From assembly GCF_965232925.1 (NCBI RefSeq), contig NZ_CBDDRA010000023.1, positions 10,424-74,423 on the forward strand: a stretch of DNA of 64,000 nt. Direction: 5' to 3'. This document shows positions 52,090-60,204 of the stretch, one piece after another (within the stretch, counting starts at the first letter, position 1; each line of letters starts with the position of its first letter). The DNA comes from Tumidithrix helvetica. Its GTDB lineage: Bacteria; Cyanobacteriota; Cyanobacteriia; Pseudanabaenales; Pseudanabaenaceae. Below the pieces are notes generated by a model. It made no database searches, was not told the origin of the DNA, and worked only from the letters and a program-made list of their open reading frames with translations. A program made the translations under genes and the position numbers.

Positions 52090-53277
52090 ATGAATAAACT
52101 CTACGACTGGATCGTAATTGGTGGCGGTATTACAGGTGCTGCGCTTAGTTATGAGTTAGCGCAAGTTGGTTTTTCCGTTCTCTTAATCGAGCAAAATCCG
52201 ATTCTCAGTGGAGCGACGCGCTTTGGTTATGGGGGGATTTCCTACTGGTCGGGCACGAGCGAAGTAACTCGTCAGCTTTGCCAAGAAGGAATCGCACGAC
52301 ATCGGCAATTGCCGCAAGAACTCGATGCGGACACAGAGTTTCGCGAACTAGATTTATTGCTAACGATTGATGCCGAACAAAATCCAGATGAGGTTATTGC
52401 CCAGTATGCCAATTGTTATATTGCGCCAGAATTTCTCGGCGTTGAGGATGCCTGTCAGGCAGAGCCTTTACTCAATCCAGAGGCGATCGCTGGAGCAATT
52501 CAATTTCGTCATGCCCACATTAAACCACCGCTATTGGTTGCAGCCTATTTAAACGCCTTGGTACGACTAGGGGGAGAGATTGCTTACGAGTCCGTTGTAA
52601 AGCTCGACCAAGTCGGCAATAAGATTGTAGGCGTTACCACCCAACAGCAAGCATACCGTGGTGCAAATACTGTGGTTTGCGCGGGGGGATTATCGCGATC
52701 GCTGCTCAAAGCTTCAGGTATCTCTTCTCGAATCTACTTTACCCATGCAGAGCTGATCGAAACGGAACCCACCGAACTTGAGATGCGGACAATGGTGATG
52801 CCCGCCGATACCAAACGCTGTCAACTCGAAGCAGATGCTAGCAAAACCAATATCGATCCGCTTTGGGATGAATCAGGGCATGAATTACTACCTCCGTCTG
52901 TGGATGTGGGGGCAATTCAATTTTGCGATCGCACGATGAAACTCGGGCAACTGAGTCGCGTTCTCACCGATCCGAACGTGTTGCCCAATGCAACTCAAAG
53001 TGAGAACGAAATTCGGGCAAAAGTTAGGCAGGTCTTACCAAAACTTGCCGATTTAAAGGGAACGTGGTATCACTGCCTTGTGGCTTTTAGCCATGATGGT
53101 TTGCCCTTGGTTGGCGCTTTACCTGACTTAGAACAGATTTATCTTTTTTCTGGTTTTACAAGTCCTCTGGTGTATGTACCTCCTTTAGCCTTGAAATTTG
53201 CGCGAGAGTTCTCTCAATCATCAGTTTTTGCAAGCGATGCGATCGTATCACAATTATCTCCCCATCGCTTTGGATAA
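52090..53277 (+). CDS. FAD-dependent amino-acid oxidase-like protein (DAO family)
   Basis: A 395-residue FAD oxidoreductase of the DAO/GlpO group (PF01266). The dinucleotide-binding motif VIGGGITGAALSYELAQVG sits at residues 8-26 with LIEQNP closing the beta-alpha-beta unit. The C-terminus has the second FAD-contact segment FSHDGLPLVGALPDLEQIYL near residue 345. Members oxidise amino acids, sarcosine or glycerol-3-phosphate. The upstream 70 bp contain degenerate tandem repeats (TTAGCTTTTAGC). Substrate not deducible. Confidence 0.85.
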   Translation: MNKLYDWIVIGGGITGAALSYELAQVGFSVLLIEQNPILSGATRFGYGGISYWSGTSEVTRQLCQEGIARHRQLPQELDADTEFRELDLLLTIDAEQNPDEVIAQYANCYIAPEFLGVEDACQAEPLLNPEAIAGAIQFRHAHIKPPLLVAAYLNALVRLGGEIAYESVVKLDQVGNKIVGVTTQQQAYRGANTVVCAGGLSRSLLKASGISSRIYFTHAELIETEPTELEMRTMVMPADTKRCQLEADASKTNIDPLWDESGHELLPPSVDVGAIQFCDRTMKLGQLSRVLTDPNVLPNATQSENEIRAKVRQVLPKLADLKGTWYHCLVAFSHDGLPLVGALPDLEQIYLFSGFTSPLVYVPPLALKFAREFSQSSVFASDAIVSQLSPHRFG

Positions 53278-53870
53278 CTAAGGCTTTAAACTTGTGTATG
53301 CGTCAGATCCCGATGAATGTTAGAGAACTTCCACTCTCTAGGAGCTTTCTATAAACCATCAAAAAGAAGATTACTTCCCTTTTTTTAGCACTAGTATTTG
53401 TCAGGCAGATCCCTTATTCGGGAATTTTTATGTTATACCATTTTCAAAAAGTGATGCGTTGCATCACTTTTTGAAAAGACCGCGCTCCGCGCGGAACACA
53501 AAACCCGATCTGTCGCAATTTCAAGAGAACTTGGTATTAACTATTACATGAAATTCTTGAGGTAATGGTTTATGTGAAATTCTTAGGTGTCAACCTACTA
53601 TCAGAGATCGCCTCCTCATTAATCTTTCCATTACAGGGGCGTGATACCAAGCAATGATTTGAAGCGTGATGTTATGAGTGGGAGAGGATAATGATGATAT
53701 CTACACGATTTCTATTTTATTGGCGATAATCTATGATTAGGAGGAGTCATACTTTAGTTCGTTAAAACTTTGCTAGCAGCCTATACAGAAAATACTGTCT
53801 TTATGCAAGCAGCAATGACATAAAATAATTAAAGGTTAACTTTTGTTGAATTTTTGAATTTTAAAAAACT
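53278..53870. other. Long intergenic region before the alkane genes
   Basis: 593 bp with no supported gene. It carries repeat copy B with a 17-bp-arm hairpin, and an AT-rich 200-bp stretch that should include the promoter of the aldehyde-deformylating oxygenase gene. Confidence 0.5.
53431..53541 (-). repeat. ~110-bp dispersed repeat, copy B, with long perfect hairpin
   Basis: Contains TTTTCAAAAAGTGATGC (53441-53457), a 3-base loop GTT and the perfect complement GCATCACTTTTTGAAAA (53461-53477). A second GC-rich palindromic box CGCGCTCCGCGCGG follows. The flanks TTATACCA and TTGGTATTAA pair imperfectly. It is the reverse-oriented homologue of 48066-48176. Confidence 0.88.
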
Positions 53871-54584
53871 ATGGGGCAATTTAAGATGGGTCAGCAGCTA
53901 GAAATGACCGCAGTAATTGATTTTCAAACTGAAGCCTATCGAGATGCCTATAGTCGGATCAACGCGATCGTAATTGAGGGCGAACAAGAAGCCTATAACA
54001 ATTACTTGCAACTAGGCGAACTTTTACCCGATCAAAAAGAAAATTTGACAAAGTTGGCAAAAATGGAAGATCGCCACAAGAAAGGATTTATCGCCTGTGG
54101 TAAAAACCTGAATGTAGTTCCTGATATGGAGTTTGCCAAACTGTTTTTTGCCTCTCTCCATGGCAATTTTCAGAAAGCTATTCTAGAAGGCGGCTTAGTG
54201 ACCTGTCTGCTAATCCAGTCTTTGATTATTGAGTGCTTTGCGATCGCTGCCTACAACATCTATATCCCCGTTGCTGACCCCTTTGCACGCAAAATTACCG
54301 AAGGCGTGATCAAAGATGAATATCTACATCTTAACTTTGGCGAAGAATGGCTGAAGGCAAATTTTGCGACCTCAAAAGCAGAGCTAGAAATAGCCAATCG
54401 CCAAAATCTACCCTTGGTGTGGAAGATGCTCAATCAAGTAGCTAAAGATGCTAAGGTTTTGGGCATGGAGAAAGAAGCCTTGGTAGAAGACTTCATGATT
54501 CAGTATGGGGAGAGTCTCGGTAATATTGGTTTTAATACCCGCGAAATCATGAAAATGTCTGCAATGGGTTTGATTCCTGCATAA
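53871..54584 (+). CDS. ado: Aldehyde-deformylating oxygenase (alkane synthesis)
   Basis: Converts fatty aldehydes to alkanes (mainly C15-C17) and formate, using a ferritin-like diiron site. The 237-residue protein shows the family's iron ligands: Glu in VIEGEQEAYNNY (near residue 40), MEDRHKKG, IIECFAIAAYN near 123 and KDEYLHLNFGEEW near 151. Start may be Met1 (53871) or Met6 (53886), since homologues begin close to Met6. It is 32 bp upstream of the reductase gene, which makes the aldehyde substrate. Cytoplasmic or membrane-associated. Confidence 0.96.
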   Translation: MGQFKMGQQLEMTAVIDFQTEAYRDAYSRINAIVIEGEQEAYNNYLQLGELLPDQKENLTKLAKMEDRHKKGFIACGKNLNVVPDMEFAKLFFASLHGNFQKAILEGGLVTCLLIQSLIIECFAIAAYNIYIPVADPFARKITEGVIKDEYLHLNFGEEWLKANFATSKAELEIANRQNLPLVWKMLNQVAKDAKVLGMEKEALVEDFMIQYGESLGNIGFNTREIMKMSAMGLIPA

Positions 54585-54616
54585 TTTTTTTTAGCTGTTG
54601 CTTTAATTTTTGACAA

Positions 54617-55636
54617 ATGTTTGGTTTGATAGGGCATCTTACAAGTCTAGCTCACGCTCAAGCTGTGGCAAAAGACTTAGGTTTTGAAGAATACGCTGAA
54701 CAAGATTTAGAGTTTTGGTGCAGTGCACCGCCTCAGATTGTCGATAACATCAAAGTTACCAGCATTACTGGTCAGCAAATTGAAGGTCGATATGTCGAAT
54801 CTTGCTTTTTGCCTGAAATGCTGGCGGGTAATCGCGGCAAAACTGCCGTGCGCAAAATTTTGAATGCCATGGCTCACGCCCAAAAATATGGCATTGATAT
54901 CACGGCCTTGGGAGGTTTCTCATCGATCATTTTTGAGACCTTCAATCTCAGCCAAATGCGGCAGGTTCGTAATATTCAACTGGAAATCGAACGCTTTACG
55001 ACGGGCAATACCCACACTGCCTACATTATTTGCCGTCAAGTCGAAGAAGCCAGTCGCAAGTATGGGATTGACTTGTCAACAGCCACAATCGCTGTTTGTG
55101 GTGCCACAGGAGATATTGGTAGTGCCGTCTGTCGCTGGCTAGATACCCGCACAGAGATTAAAGATTTGATTTTAGTGGCGAGAAATCAAGATCGCTTGGT
55201 GGAATTGCAAGCACAACTAGGTCGCGGCAAAATCATGGGCATCGAGCAAGCATTACCCCTTGCCGATATTGTCGTTTGGGTTGCAAGTATGCCTAAAGGG
55301 ATGGAAATCGATCCAGCCACCTTGAAACGTCCTTGTATTTTGATTGATGGGGGCTATCCCAAAAATATGTCAACCCAGATCCAGCAGCCAGAGGTTTATG
55401 TGATCGATGGCGGCATTGTCGAGCATAGTCTCGATATTGACTGGAAGATTATGAAAATTGTGAATATGAGCACGCCAGCGCGCCAATTGTTTGCCTGCTT
55501 CGCCGAATCTATGCTCTTAGAGTTTGAGGGTTGGCATACCAATTTCTCTTGGGGACGCAATCAAATCACCGTCGAGAACATGGAAAAGATCGGGCGGGTT
55601 TCGATCAAGCATGGGTTTAAGCCCCTAATCGCCTGA
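54617..55636 (+). CDS. aar: Long-chain acyl-ACP reductase (alkane synthesis)
   Basis: NADPH-dependent reduction of acyl-ACP to fatty aldehyde, the first step of alkane formation. The 339-residue protein begins MFGLIGHLTSLAHAQAVAKD, as in known AARs, and has the Rossmann motif CGATGDIGSAVCRWL near residue 160. A conserved Cys in LFACFAESML near 294 may carry the acyl-enzyme; this assignment is from memory of the family. It directly follows ado, the usual cyanobacterial arrangement. Confidence 0.95.
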   Translation: MFGLIGHLTSLAHAQAVAKDLGFEEYAEQDLEFWCSAPPQIVDNIKVTSITGQQIEGRYVESCFLPEMLAGNRGKTAVRKILNAMAHAQKYGIDITALGGFSSIIFETFNLSQMRQVRNIQLEIERFTTGNTHTAYIICRQVEEASRKYGIDLSTATIAVCGATGDIGSAVCRWLDTRTEIKDLILVARNQDRLVELQAQLGRGKIMGIEQALPLADIVVWVASMPKGMEIDPATLKRPCILIDGGYPKNMSTQIQQPEVYVIDGGIVEHSLDIDWKIMKIVNMSTPARQLFACFAESMLLEFEGWHTNFSWGRNQITVENMEKIGRVSIKHGFKPLIA

Positions 55637-55692
55637 TCTGTCATAATTCATAATATCTGGCAGAAGCAGTCAATGATTTGGAGGTTTCTTTT

Positions 55693-56337
55693 GTGCCTGT
55701 AAAAATCGCAATCGCTCAAATTCAGCTAGAGCAAGGGCAACGAGTTGCGCTCGATCGTATTAGCTGGCAAGAATTTGAGACAATTTTAGAAGATTTAGGC
55801 GAACATCGCCATTCACACATTGCCTATTACAAAGAAGTGTTAGAAATTCGGATGCCCTTGCCAGAGCATGAACGTACTAAGGTTTTGATTTCGCATTTAT
55901 TGGTAGTTTTATTGGATGAATTAGGTCTAGAGTGGGAATCTTTAGGCTCTTCTACCTTTAAGAACCAAAATATGAAGGCAGGAATTGAACCTGACGATTG
56001 TTTCTATATCCAGAACTATAAAGCAATGATTGGCAAAAAACGACTCGATCTAGCGATCGATCCCGTTCCCGATTTAGCGATCGAAGTGGATTTAACTTCC
56101 AATACGCAAGTGAGTGCCTATGAAGCTTTAGGCGTCCCCGAAATCTGGCGATTGAAGGATGGTAAGCTAGAGATTAATCTGTTGAATGGTGGGAAATATG
56201 TCAGCGCTTCAACAAGTCGTAGCTTTCCCTCTATATCTGTAGTTGAAGGTGTTTCGCTGTTTTTAGAGAATAGCAAGAACTCACCAATGAGTGCCATTAG
56301 ACGAGAGTTTCGACAATGGGTGCAACAGCAAATTTAG
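55693..56337 (+). CDS. Uma2 family PD-(D/E)XK-like nuclease
   Basis: A 214-residue Uma2 protein. I chose GTG 55693 because TGGAGG lies 9 bp upstream; the TTG at 55678 overlaps that site. The fold's acidic residues appear in GIEPDDCFYI (near 94) and PDLAIEVDLTS (near 129), followed by YEALGVPEIWRLKDGKLEI. It is only distantly similar to the Uma2 at 49613-50188. Placed 56 bp after aar on the same strand, so it may be read through from the alkane operon, but no functional link is implied. Confidence 0.86.
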   Translation: MPVKIAIAQIQLEQGQRVALDRISWQEFETILEDLGEHRHSHIAYYKEVLEIRMPLPEHERTKVLISHLLVVLLDELGLEWESLGSSTFKNQNMKAGIEPDDCFYIQNYKAMIGKKRLDLAIDPVPDLAIEVDLTSNTQVSAYEALGVPEIWRLKDGKLEINLLNGGKYVSASTSRSFPSISVVEGVSLFLENSKNSPMSAIRREFRQWVQQQI

Positions 56338-56372
56338 ACATAAATGCAACTGGGGTCAGCCAGATTTAAGCC

Positions 56373-57050
56373 ATGTCCAAATCTATCGAACCAAGTATCC
56401 GTATCCCGATATCTCCAGAGTTCTTTTGCGATGGAGGATACTATGTACTCACTTCCACTAGTTTGGGGGGCGGCAATTTTACCCCTTCGGAAATCTCCAC
56501 TAGTTTGGGAGATGGAAATGAAGCTCAGGTTGAAGAACTCTTGAAGCAGGGAGTGTGTATCCCCTTGTTTTTTGAAGCAGACTGCGAGATCGATCGCGGG
56601 ACTCTCTTTGTAATAGGCGATCTGACTGAAGAGGAAGCGAGTGGGTGGGTTGGCAAGCTTGTGGCGAAACTGAACATTCCCTGCGGCAAACTCGTGCTCC
56701 TATGTGGTGGCGGTCATGAAGATATGATTGCCGAAGCTATTTCTGGCAATCCTCCCAATCCCAATTATGTGGTTTTCCAAGCGATCGACGTACCTCCAGA
56801 CGAGTATCAGGTGGAGATCTATGCCTATTTGCCAAGTTCGAGCGCTCGAAACTATATAGAAGATCGTTTAGAAGAACAAGAGCCGAGCATTCAGGATTGG
56901 TTCCATCGCAATCAGTACGATCTAGAAGATGGAATTGGATACATTATTCGACTAACACCTTTGACAACCGAACCACCTTTACCAAAACTTGTTCCTGAAG
57001 TAGGTTGGTGTGGTGTATTTGACTATCAGAAGCCGAGGGCGCTCAAATGA
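56373..57050 (+). CDS. Hypothetical acidic protein
   Basis: A 225-residue acidic, soluble protein. Near residues 26-48 it carries a local duplication, TSTSLGGGN and ISTSLGDGN. The middle has GKLVLLCGGGHEDMIAEAIS and the C-terminal part is Pro/Glu-rich, ending FDYQKPRALK. I do not recognise a family; the composition is reminiscent of small cytoplasmic immunity-type proteins, but that is only impression. It starts 36 bp after the Uma2 stop, same strand. Confidence 0.6.
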   Translation: MSKSIEPSIRIPISPEFFCDGGYYVLTSTSLGGGNFTPSEISTSLGDGNEAQVEELLKQGVCIPLFFEADCEIDRGTLFVIGDLTEEEASGWVGKLVAKLNIPCGKLVLLCGGGHEDMIAEAISGNPPNPNYVVFQAIDVPPDEYQVEIYAYLPSSSARNYIEDRLEEQEPSIQDWFHRNQYDLEDGIGYIIRLTPLTTEPPLPKLVPEVGWCGVFDYQKPRALK

Positions 57051-57086
57051 TTTTCTGCCGATCTAAAGTAGTTATTCCGAAGGTAT

Positions 57087-57242
57087 TTCCGATCTCAATG
57101 TTGTTTATCAAGTGACAATGGAATTGGCGGGGTCGTGCATGGTGTAGATGCAATAGTTACTCGTGATGCTTTGGGATTTGTCAGTTAGGAGATTCCTATA
57201 GTGTTGCCAGAAGAACTTGGTGCTATCAATGGAATTGAGTAA
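57087..57242 (+). pseudogene. Relic of a PIN-domain toxin gene (C-terminal part)
   Basis: The stretch 57132-57242 reads HGVDAIVTRDALGFVS, an in-frame TAG, then EIPIVLPEELGAINGIE to a stop. DAIVTRD...F...IPVLxPxEL is the C-terminal signature of VapC-type PIN nucleases. Just upstream, in another frame, is EGISDLNVVYQVTMELAG, likely the preceding helix shifted by an indel. With a stop and a frameshift it cannot make a working protein, and no antitoxin gene is seen. Confidence 0.65.
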
Positions 57243-57364
57243 AAACAATACAAAATAGTGGTGGAACCTCTCTCAAGAGAGAATAAAAAAGAACCATACT
57301 GAATTGAGTAAATTACGATCGCAGATTTTCTGAATTGGAAGCAAGATAGCTATGGAATCCAATC

Positions 57365-57393
57365 AAAAAGGGTGAGATTCTCTCACCCTTTTT
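57365..57393 (-). terminator. Terminator for the heme oxygenase gene
   Basis: AAAAAGGGTGAGA (57365-57377) and TCTCACCCTTTTT (57381-57393) form a perfect 13-bp stem with a 3-base loop. It is symmetric and can work in both directions; it lies 37 bp beyond the ho1 stop. Confidence 0.95.
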
Positions 57394-57430
57394 GATTTAA
57401 GTTAATTAAAAACCTACAACTAAGCTACAG

Positions 57431-58234
57431 TTACTGCGAGGTTGCTTGGGTTGCAACAGGAGTAACTACTTGAGCAGAGGAAACAGACTGCGCTGCATTT
57501 GAGCTAGAAGGTGTTTCTGACGTTTCTGCTTGAGTAGGAGACAGACGGCTCGTTAAGAAACTCCAAAGGGAATTCCATAGGAACCGCAACAAGGCTACAA
57601 ACCAGTTGCCTTGCAACTCGCGGAACATATCCATATTTTGATGAAAGGCATGATTGGCTTCATCAACAATGCGATCGGCAGTTGCTTGGTCAACAGGTAG
57701 CGTGTCTAGCGAAGCCCGATAACGCTTTTTAAACTCCCCATGATTGCGAATCGCGTCAAACTCATAGAAAGCCGTACCATCATTCCCTTGCAAGCCCATT
57801 GCTTTCTTGGCAATATTCTTGAGGATTTGACCTCCAGAAAGATCGCCCATATAACGGGTATAGGCATGAGCTGCCAGCAGTTCGGGTTCTTTATCCGAAA
57901 TTTCTTTAATGCGCTGCACGTAATTTTGGCAAGCAGGAGAAGGCTGAACGCGATCGCGCCAGTTTGCCCCAAAATAGTAGGCTAAATCTTGCTCTAAGCT
58001 TTGCTCTCTCCAAAGTTCGGGGTAATAGAGTTTACCCACAACTGGATGCTGCTGATGACGAGTGAATTCTGCTTCTAGAGCAGCGTAAACAAAGTACAAA
58101 TTAGCAGCTAGCTTACTATAGGATGTTTTATCTACGACCCCTTTTAAGAAACCCTTGATAAAATCAGTACTTTCTGCGGCAGAGTGGGATTTTTTTGTAC
58201 CCTCGCGCAATTGTGTAGCCAAACCTTGACTCAA
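57431..58234 (-). CDS. ho1: Heme oxygenase (biliverdin-producing)
   Basis: Opens heme to biliverdin, the precursor of phycobilins. The 267-residue protein has the axial His in TKKSHSAAESTDFIKGFLKG (near residue 17), YFGANWRD, and the distal-helix motif YMGDLSGGQILKNIAKKAMG (near 130-150). The start is TTG 58234, supported by TAGGAGG six bases upstream. It is about 27 residues longer than typical HO1, with a Ser/Thr/Ala/Gln-rich tail after a hydrophobic segment (FLRFLWNSLWSFL) near 215-235. Soluble or weakly membrane-bound. Confidence 0.95.
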   Translation of the reverse strand: MSQGLATQLREGTKKSHSAAESTDFIKGFLKGVVDKTSYSKLAANLYFVYAALEAEFTRHQQHPVVGKLYYPELWREQSLEQDLAYYFGANWRDRVQPSPACQNYVQRIKEISDKEPELLAAHAYTRYMGDLSGGQILKNIAKKAMGLQGNDGTAFYEFDAIRNHGEFKKRYRASLDTLPVDQATADRIVDEANHAFHQNMDMFRELQGNWFVALLRFLWNSLWSFLTSRLSPTQAETSETPSSSNAAQSVSSAQVVTPVATQATSQ

Positions 58235-58492
58235 CGTTGCCTCCTAAAAATTACTATAAGTATTTGTTTGATATAGGTTTAAGAAGTTAAATACAGTAAG
58301 TAGTAAGCAAGTATTAATAGATACTGCAAGTGCTAACGCTTGAACTGTAAAGCTTTTCAATAAGTTTCAGTATACAAGTGGGGCTATAGAAAAATTTTAA
58401 GTTCGCAACAAATTTTCACGCTAAGCGATCGCTCACCCCCCAGACACAACTATAATTTAGGCAGTTAGGCAAGATCTAGGAGGTAGCAAATC
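58235..58492. promoter_or_regulatory. Divergent promoter region ho1 / ndhCKJ
   Basis: 258 bp between divergent starts. It contains GTATTTGTTTGATATAG and other AT-rich promoter-like sequence near ho1, and the ndhC ribosome-binding site AGGAGG at 58479-58484. No gene is present. Confidence 0.5.
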
Positions 58493-58852
58493 TTGGTTTT
58501 AAGCGGTTACGAGTACCTATTGGTATTTACTATTGTCTGCATCCTAGTCCCCATTTCTGGACTTGTGCTTTCCAAGTTTCTGAGCCCAGCCGAAACAGGC
58601 CCAGCGGGTCGTACAACCTACGAATCTGGCTGCGAACCAGTTGGTGGTGCTTGGATTCAATTTAACATTCGGTATTACATGTTTGCGCTCGCTTTTGTCA
58701 TTTTTGATGTAGAAACCGTATTTTTATATCCTTGGGCAGTGGCATTTAGCAAACTTGGGCTACTCGCTTTTATAGAAGCACTCATATTTATCGCCATCCT
58801 AATTTTAGGGCTGGTTTACGCGTGGAGAAAAGGAGCTTTGGAATGGTCATGA
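58493..58852 (+). CDS. ndhC: NAD(P)H-quinone oxidoreductase subunit 3 (NdhC)
   Basis: Small membrane subunit of the thylakoid NDH-1 complex, used in respiration, cyclic electron flow and CO2 uptake. The 119-residue protein has three helices and the conserved loop TYESGCEPVGGAWIQFNIRYYMF-type motif (Cys near residue 45). TTG 58493 is the start, with AGGAGG 8 bases upstream. It overlaps ndhK by the ATGA/TGA arrangement at 58843-58852. First gene of the ndhC-K-J operon. Confidence 0.96.
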   Translation: MVLSGYEYLLVFTIVCILVPISGLVLSKFLSPAETGPAGRTTYESGCEPVGGAWIQFNIRYYMFALAFVIFDVETVFLYPWAVAFSKLGLLAFIEALIFIAILILGLVYAWRKGALEWS

Positions 58853-59592
58853 AACCCGAAAATGTCGCTTTGGATTTCAGCATCGAAGAACAAACACAGC
58901 GTTTGATTAACCCGATCGATCGACCTCAAGTCACGCAAGACTTGTCGAACAACGTGGTTTTGACAACCCTCAATGATATTTACAACTGGGCAAGAATGTC
59001 GAGCCTGTGGCCGATGCTATACGGCACGAGCTGCTGCTTTATCGAATTTGCCGCCATGATTGGCTCTCGCTTTGACTTTGATCGCTTTGGTTTGCTACCC
59101 CGTTCTAGTCCTCGTCAAGCAGACCTGATCATCACCGCAGGCACAGTCACCATGAAAATGGCTCCTGCCCTTGTGCGCCTTTACGAGCAAATGGCAGAAC
59201 CCAAGTATGTAATTGCTATGGGTGCTTGCACGATTACAGGAGGCATGTTTAGTACAGACTCTTATACGACCGTGCGTGGGGTTGATAAACTCATCCCCGT
59301 TGATGTTTACATTCCTGGCTGCCCTCCTCGTCCCGAAGCAATTATGGATGCGATCATCAAGCTCAGAAAGAAAATCGGAGCCGAAGGCTTTGGCGAAAGA
59401 GCGGGAATTACTCAAACCCATCGTTTTCACACCGTCAAACATGAAATGAAAGTTGTCGATCCGATCCTGACGGGGCAGTACCTAGAGTTACCGACTCGAA
59501 TGGCTCCGCCTAAGGCATTGGTTGAGTCTGGCATTCCTCTCCCTGCTCTACAAATTTCTCAAAAGGAGGCAGAATTCCTTGGCAACCGATAA
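58843..59592 (+). CDS. ndhK: NAD(P)H-quinone oxidoreductase subunit K (NdhK)
   Basis: Carries iron-sulfur cluster N2, which passes electrons to plastoquinone. The four Cys ligands are visible: YGTSCCFIEFA near residue 55, MGACTITGGM near 127 and IPGCPPRPEAI near 157. I use ATG 58843 because AGGAG is 7 bases upstream; ATG 58849 is the alternative. The frame extends upstream to 58822 but the added residues overlap ndhC and are not conserved. It overlaps ndhJ's start by 14 bp. Confidence 0.96.
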   Translation: MVMKPENVALDFSIEEQTQRLINPIDRPQVTQDLSNNVVLTTLNDIYNWARMSSLWPMLYGTSCCFIEFAAMIGSRFDFDRFGLLPRSSPRQADLIITAGTVTMKMAPALVRLYEQMAEPKYVIAMGACTITGGMFSTDSYTTVRGVDKLIPVDVYIPGCPPRPEAIMDAIIKLRKKIGAEGFGERAGITQTHRFHTVKHEMKVVDPILTGQYLELPTRMAPPKALVESGIPLPALQISQKEAEFLGNR

Positions 59593-60121
59593 ATCTGCAA
59601 GTTCTGAAGAAAATCAAGCTCAAGAGCAAACAGCAGCAATTACAACCACTCCCGAAGTGTCAACATGGCTGACTACGAACGGCTTTGAACATGAGCTTTT
59701 AGGCTTAGATCATCAAGGTACGCCTGTTCTCAAGGTCGATCGCGAGTACCTTTTACCCTTCGCCACTGCTCTATATGCTTACGGGTTTAACTACCTCATG
59801 TGTCAGTGCGGTTACGATGCCGGCGCAGGCGAAGAGTTGGTCAGTGTCTATCACTTAGCAAAGCTGACCGATAGTACAGACAAACCCGAAGAAGTGCGGC
59901 TGAAGGTATTTTTGCCTCGCACCGATCCCCATTGTCCTTCTGTGTTTTGGATTTGGAAAACCGCAGATTGGCAAGAGCGAGAAACCTACGATATGTATGG
60001 CATTGTCTACGACGGACATCCCAATCTCAAGCGGATCTTGATGCCCGAGGACTGGATCGGCTATCCCATGCGTAAGGACTATGTAACACCAGACTTTTAT
60101 GAGTTACAGGATGCTTATTAG
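59579..60121 (+). CDS. ndhJ: NAD(P)H-quinone oxidoreductase subunit J (NdhJ)
   Basis: The 30-kDa-type subunit of NDH-1, part of the peripheral arm. The signature ERETYDMYGIVYDGHPNLKR lies near residue 130, preceded by FLPRTDPHCPSVFWIW. About 180 residues from TTG 59579, chosen because AAGGAGG (59563-59569) is 9 bases upstream; the longer frame from ATG 59522 runs deep inside ndhK. A long perfect hairpin ends the operon 20 bp after the stop. Confidence 0.95.
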   Translation: MATDKSASSEENQAQEQTAAITTTPEVSTWLTTNGFEHELLGLDHQGTPVLKVDREYLLPFATALYAYGFNYLMCQCGYDAGAGEELVSVYHLAKLTDSTDKPEEVRLKVFLPRTDPHCPSVFWIWKTADWQERETYDMYGIVYDGHPNLKRILMPEDWIGYPMRKDYVTPDFYELQDAY

Positions 60122-60141
60122 AGGCTAATCGCTTTAGAACC

Positions 60142-60182
60142 AAAATTTATGGCGACGTACTTTGTACGTCGCCATAAATTTT
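60142..60182 (+). terminator. Terminator of the ndhCKJ operon
   Basis: AAAATTTATGGCGACGTAC (60142-60160) and GTACGTCGCCATAAATTTT (60164-60182) form a perfect 19-bp stem with a TTT loop. Its symmetry means it can also stop transcription from the convergent gene at 60205. Confidence 0.93.
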
Positions 60183-60204
60183 GAAGATTGCTTTTAAACT
60201 TTGA

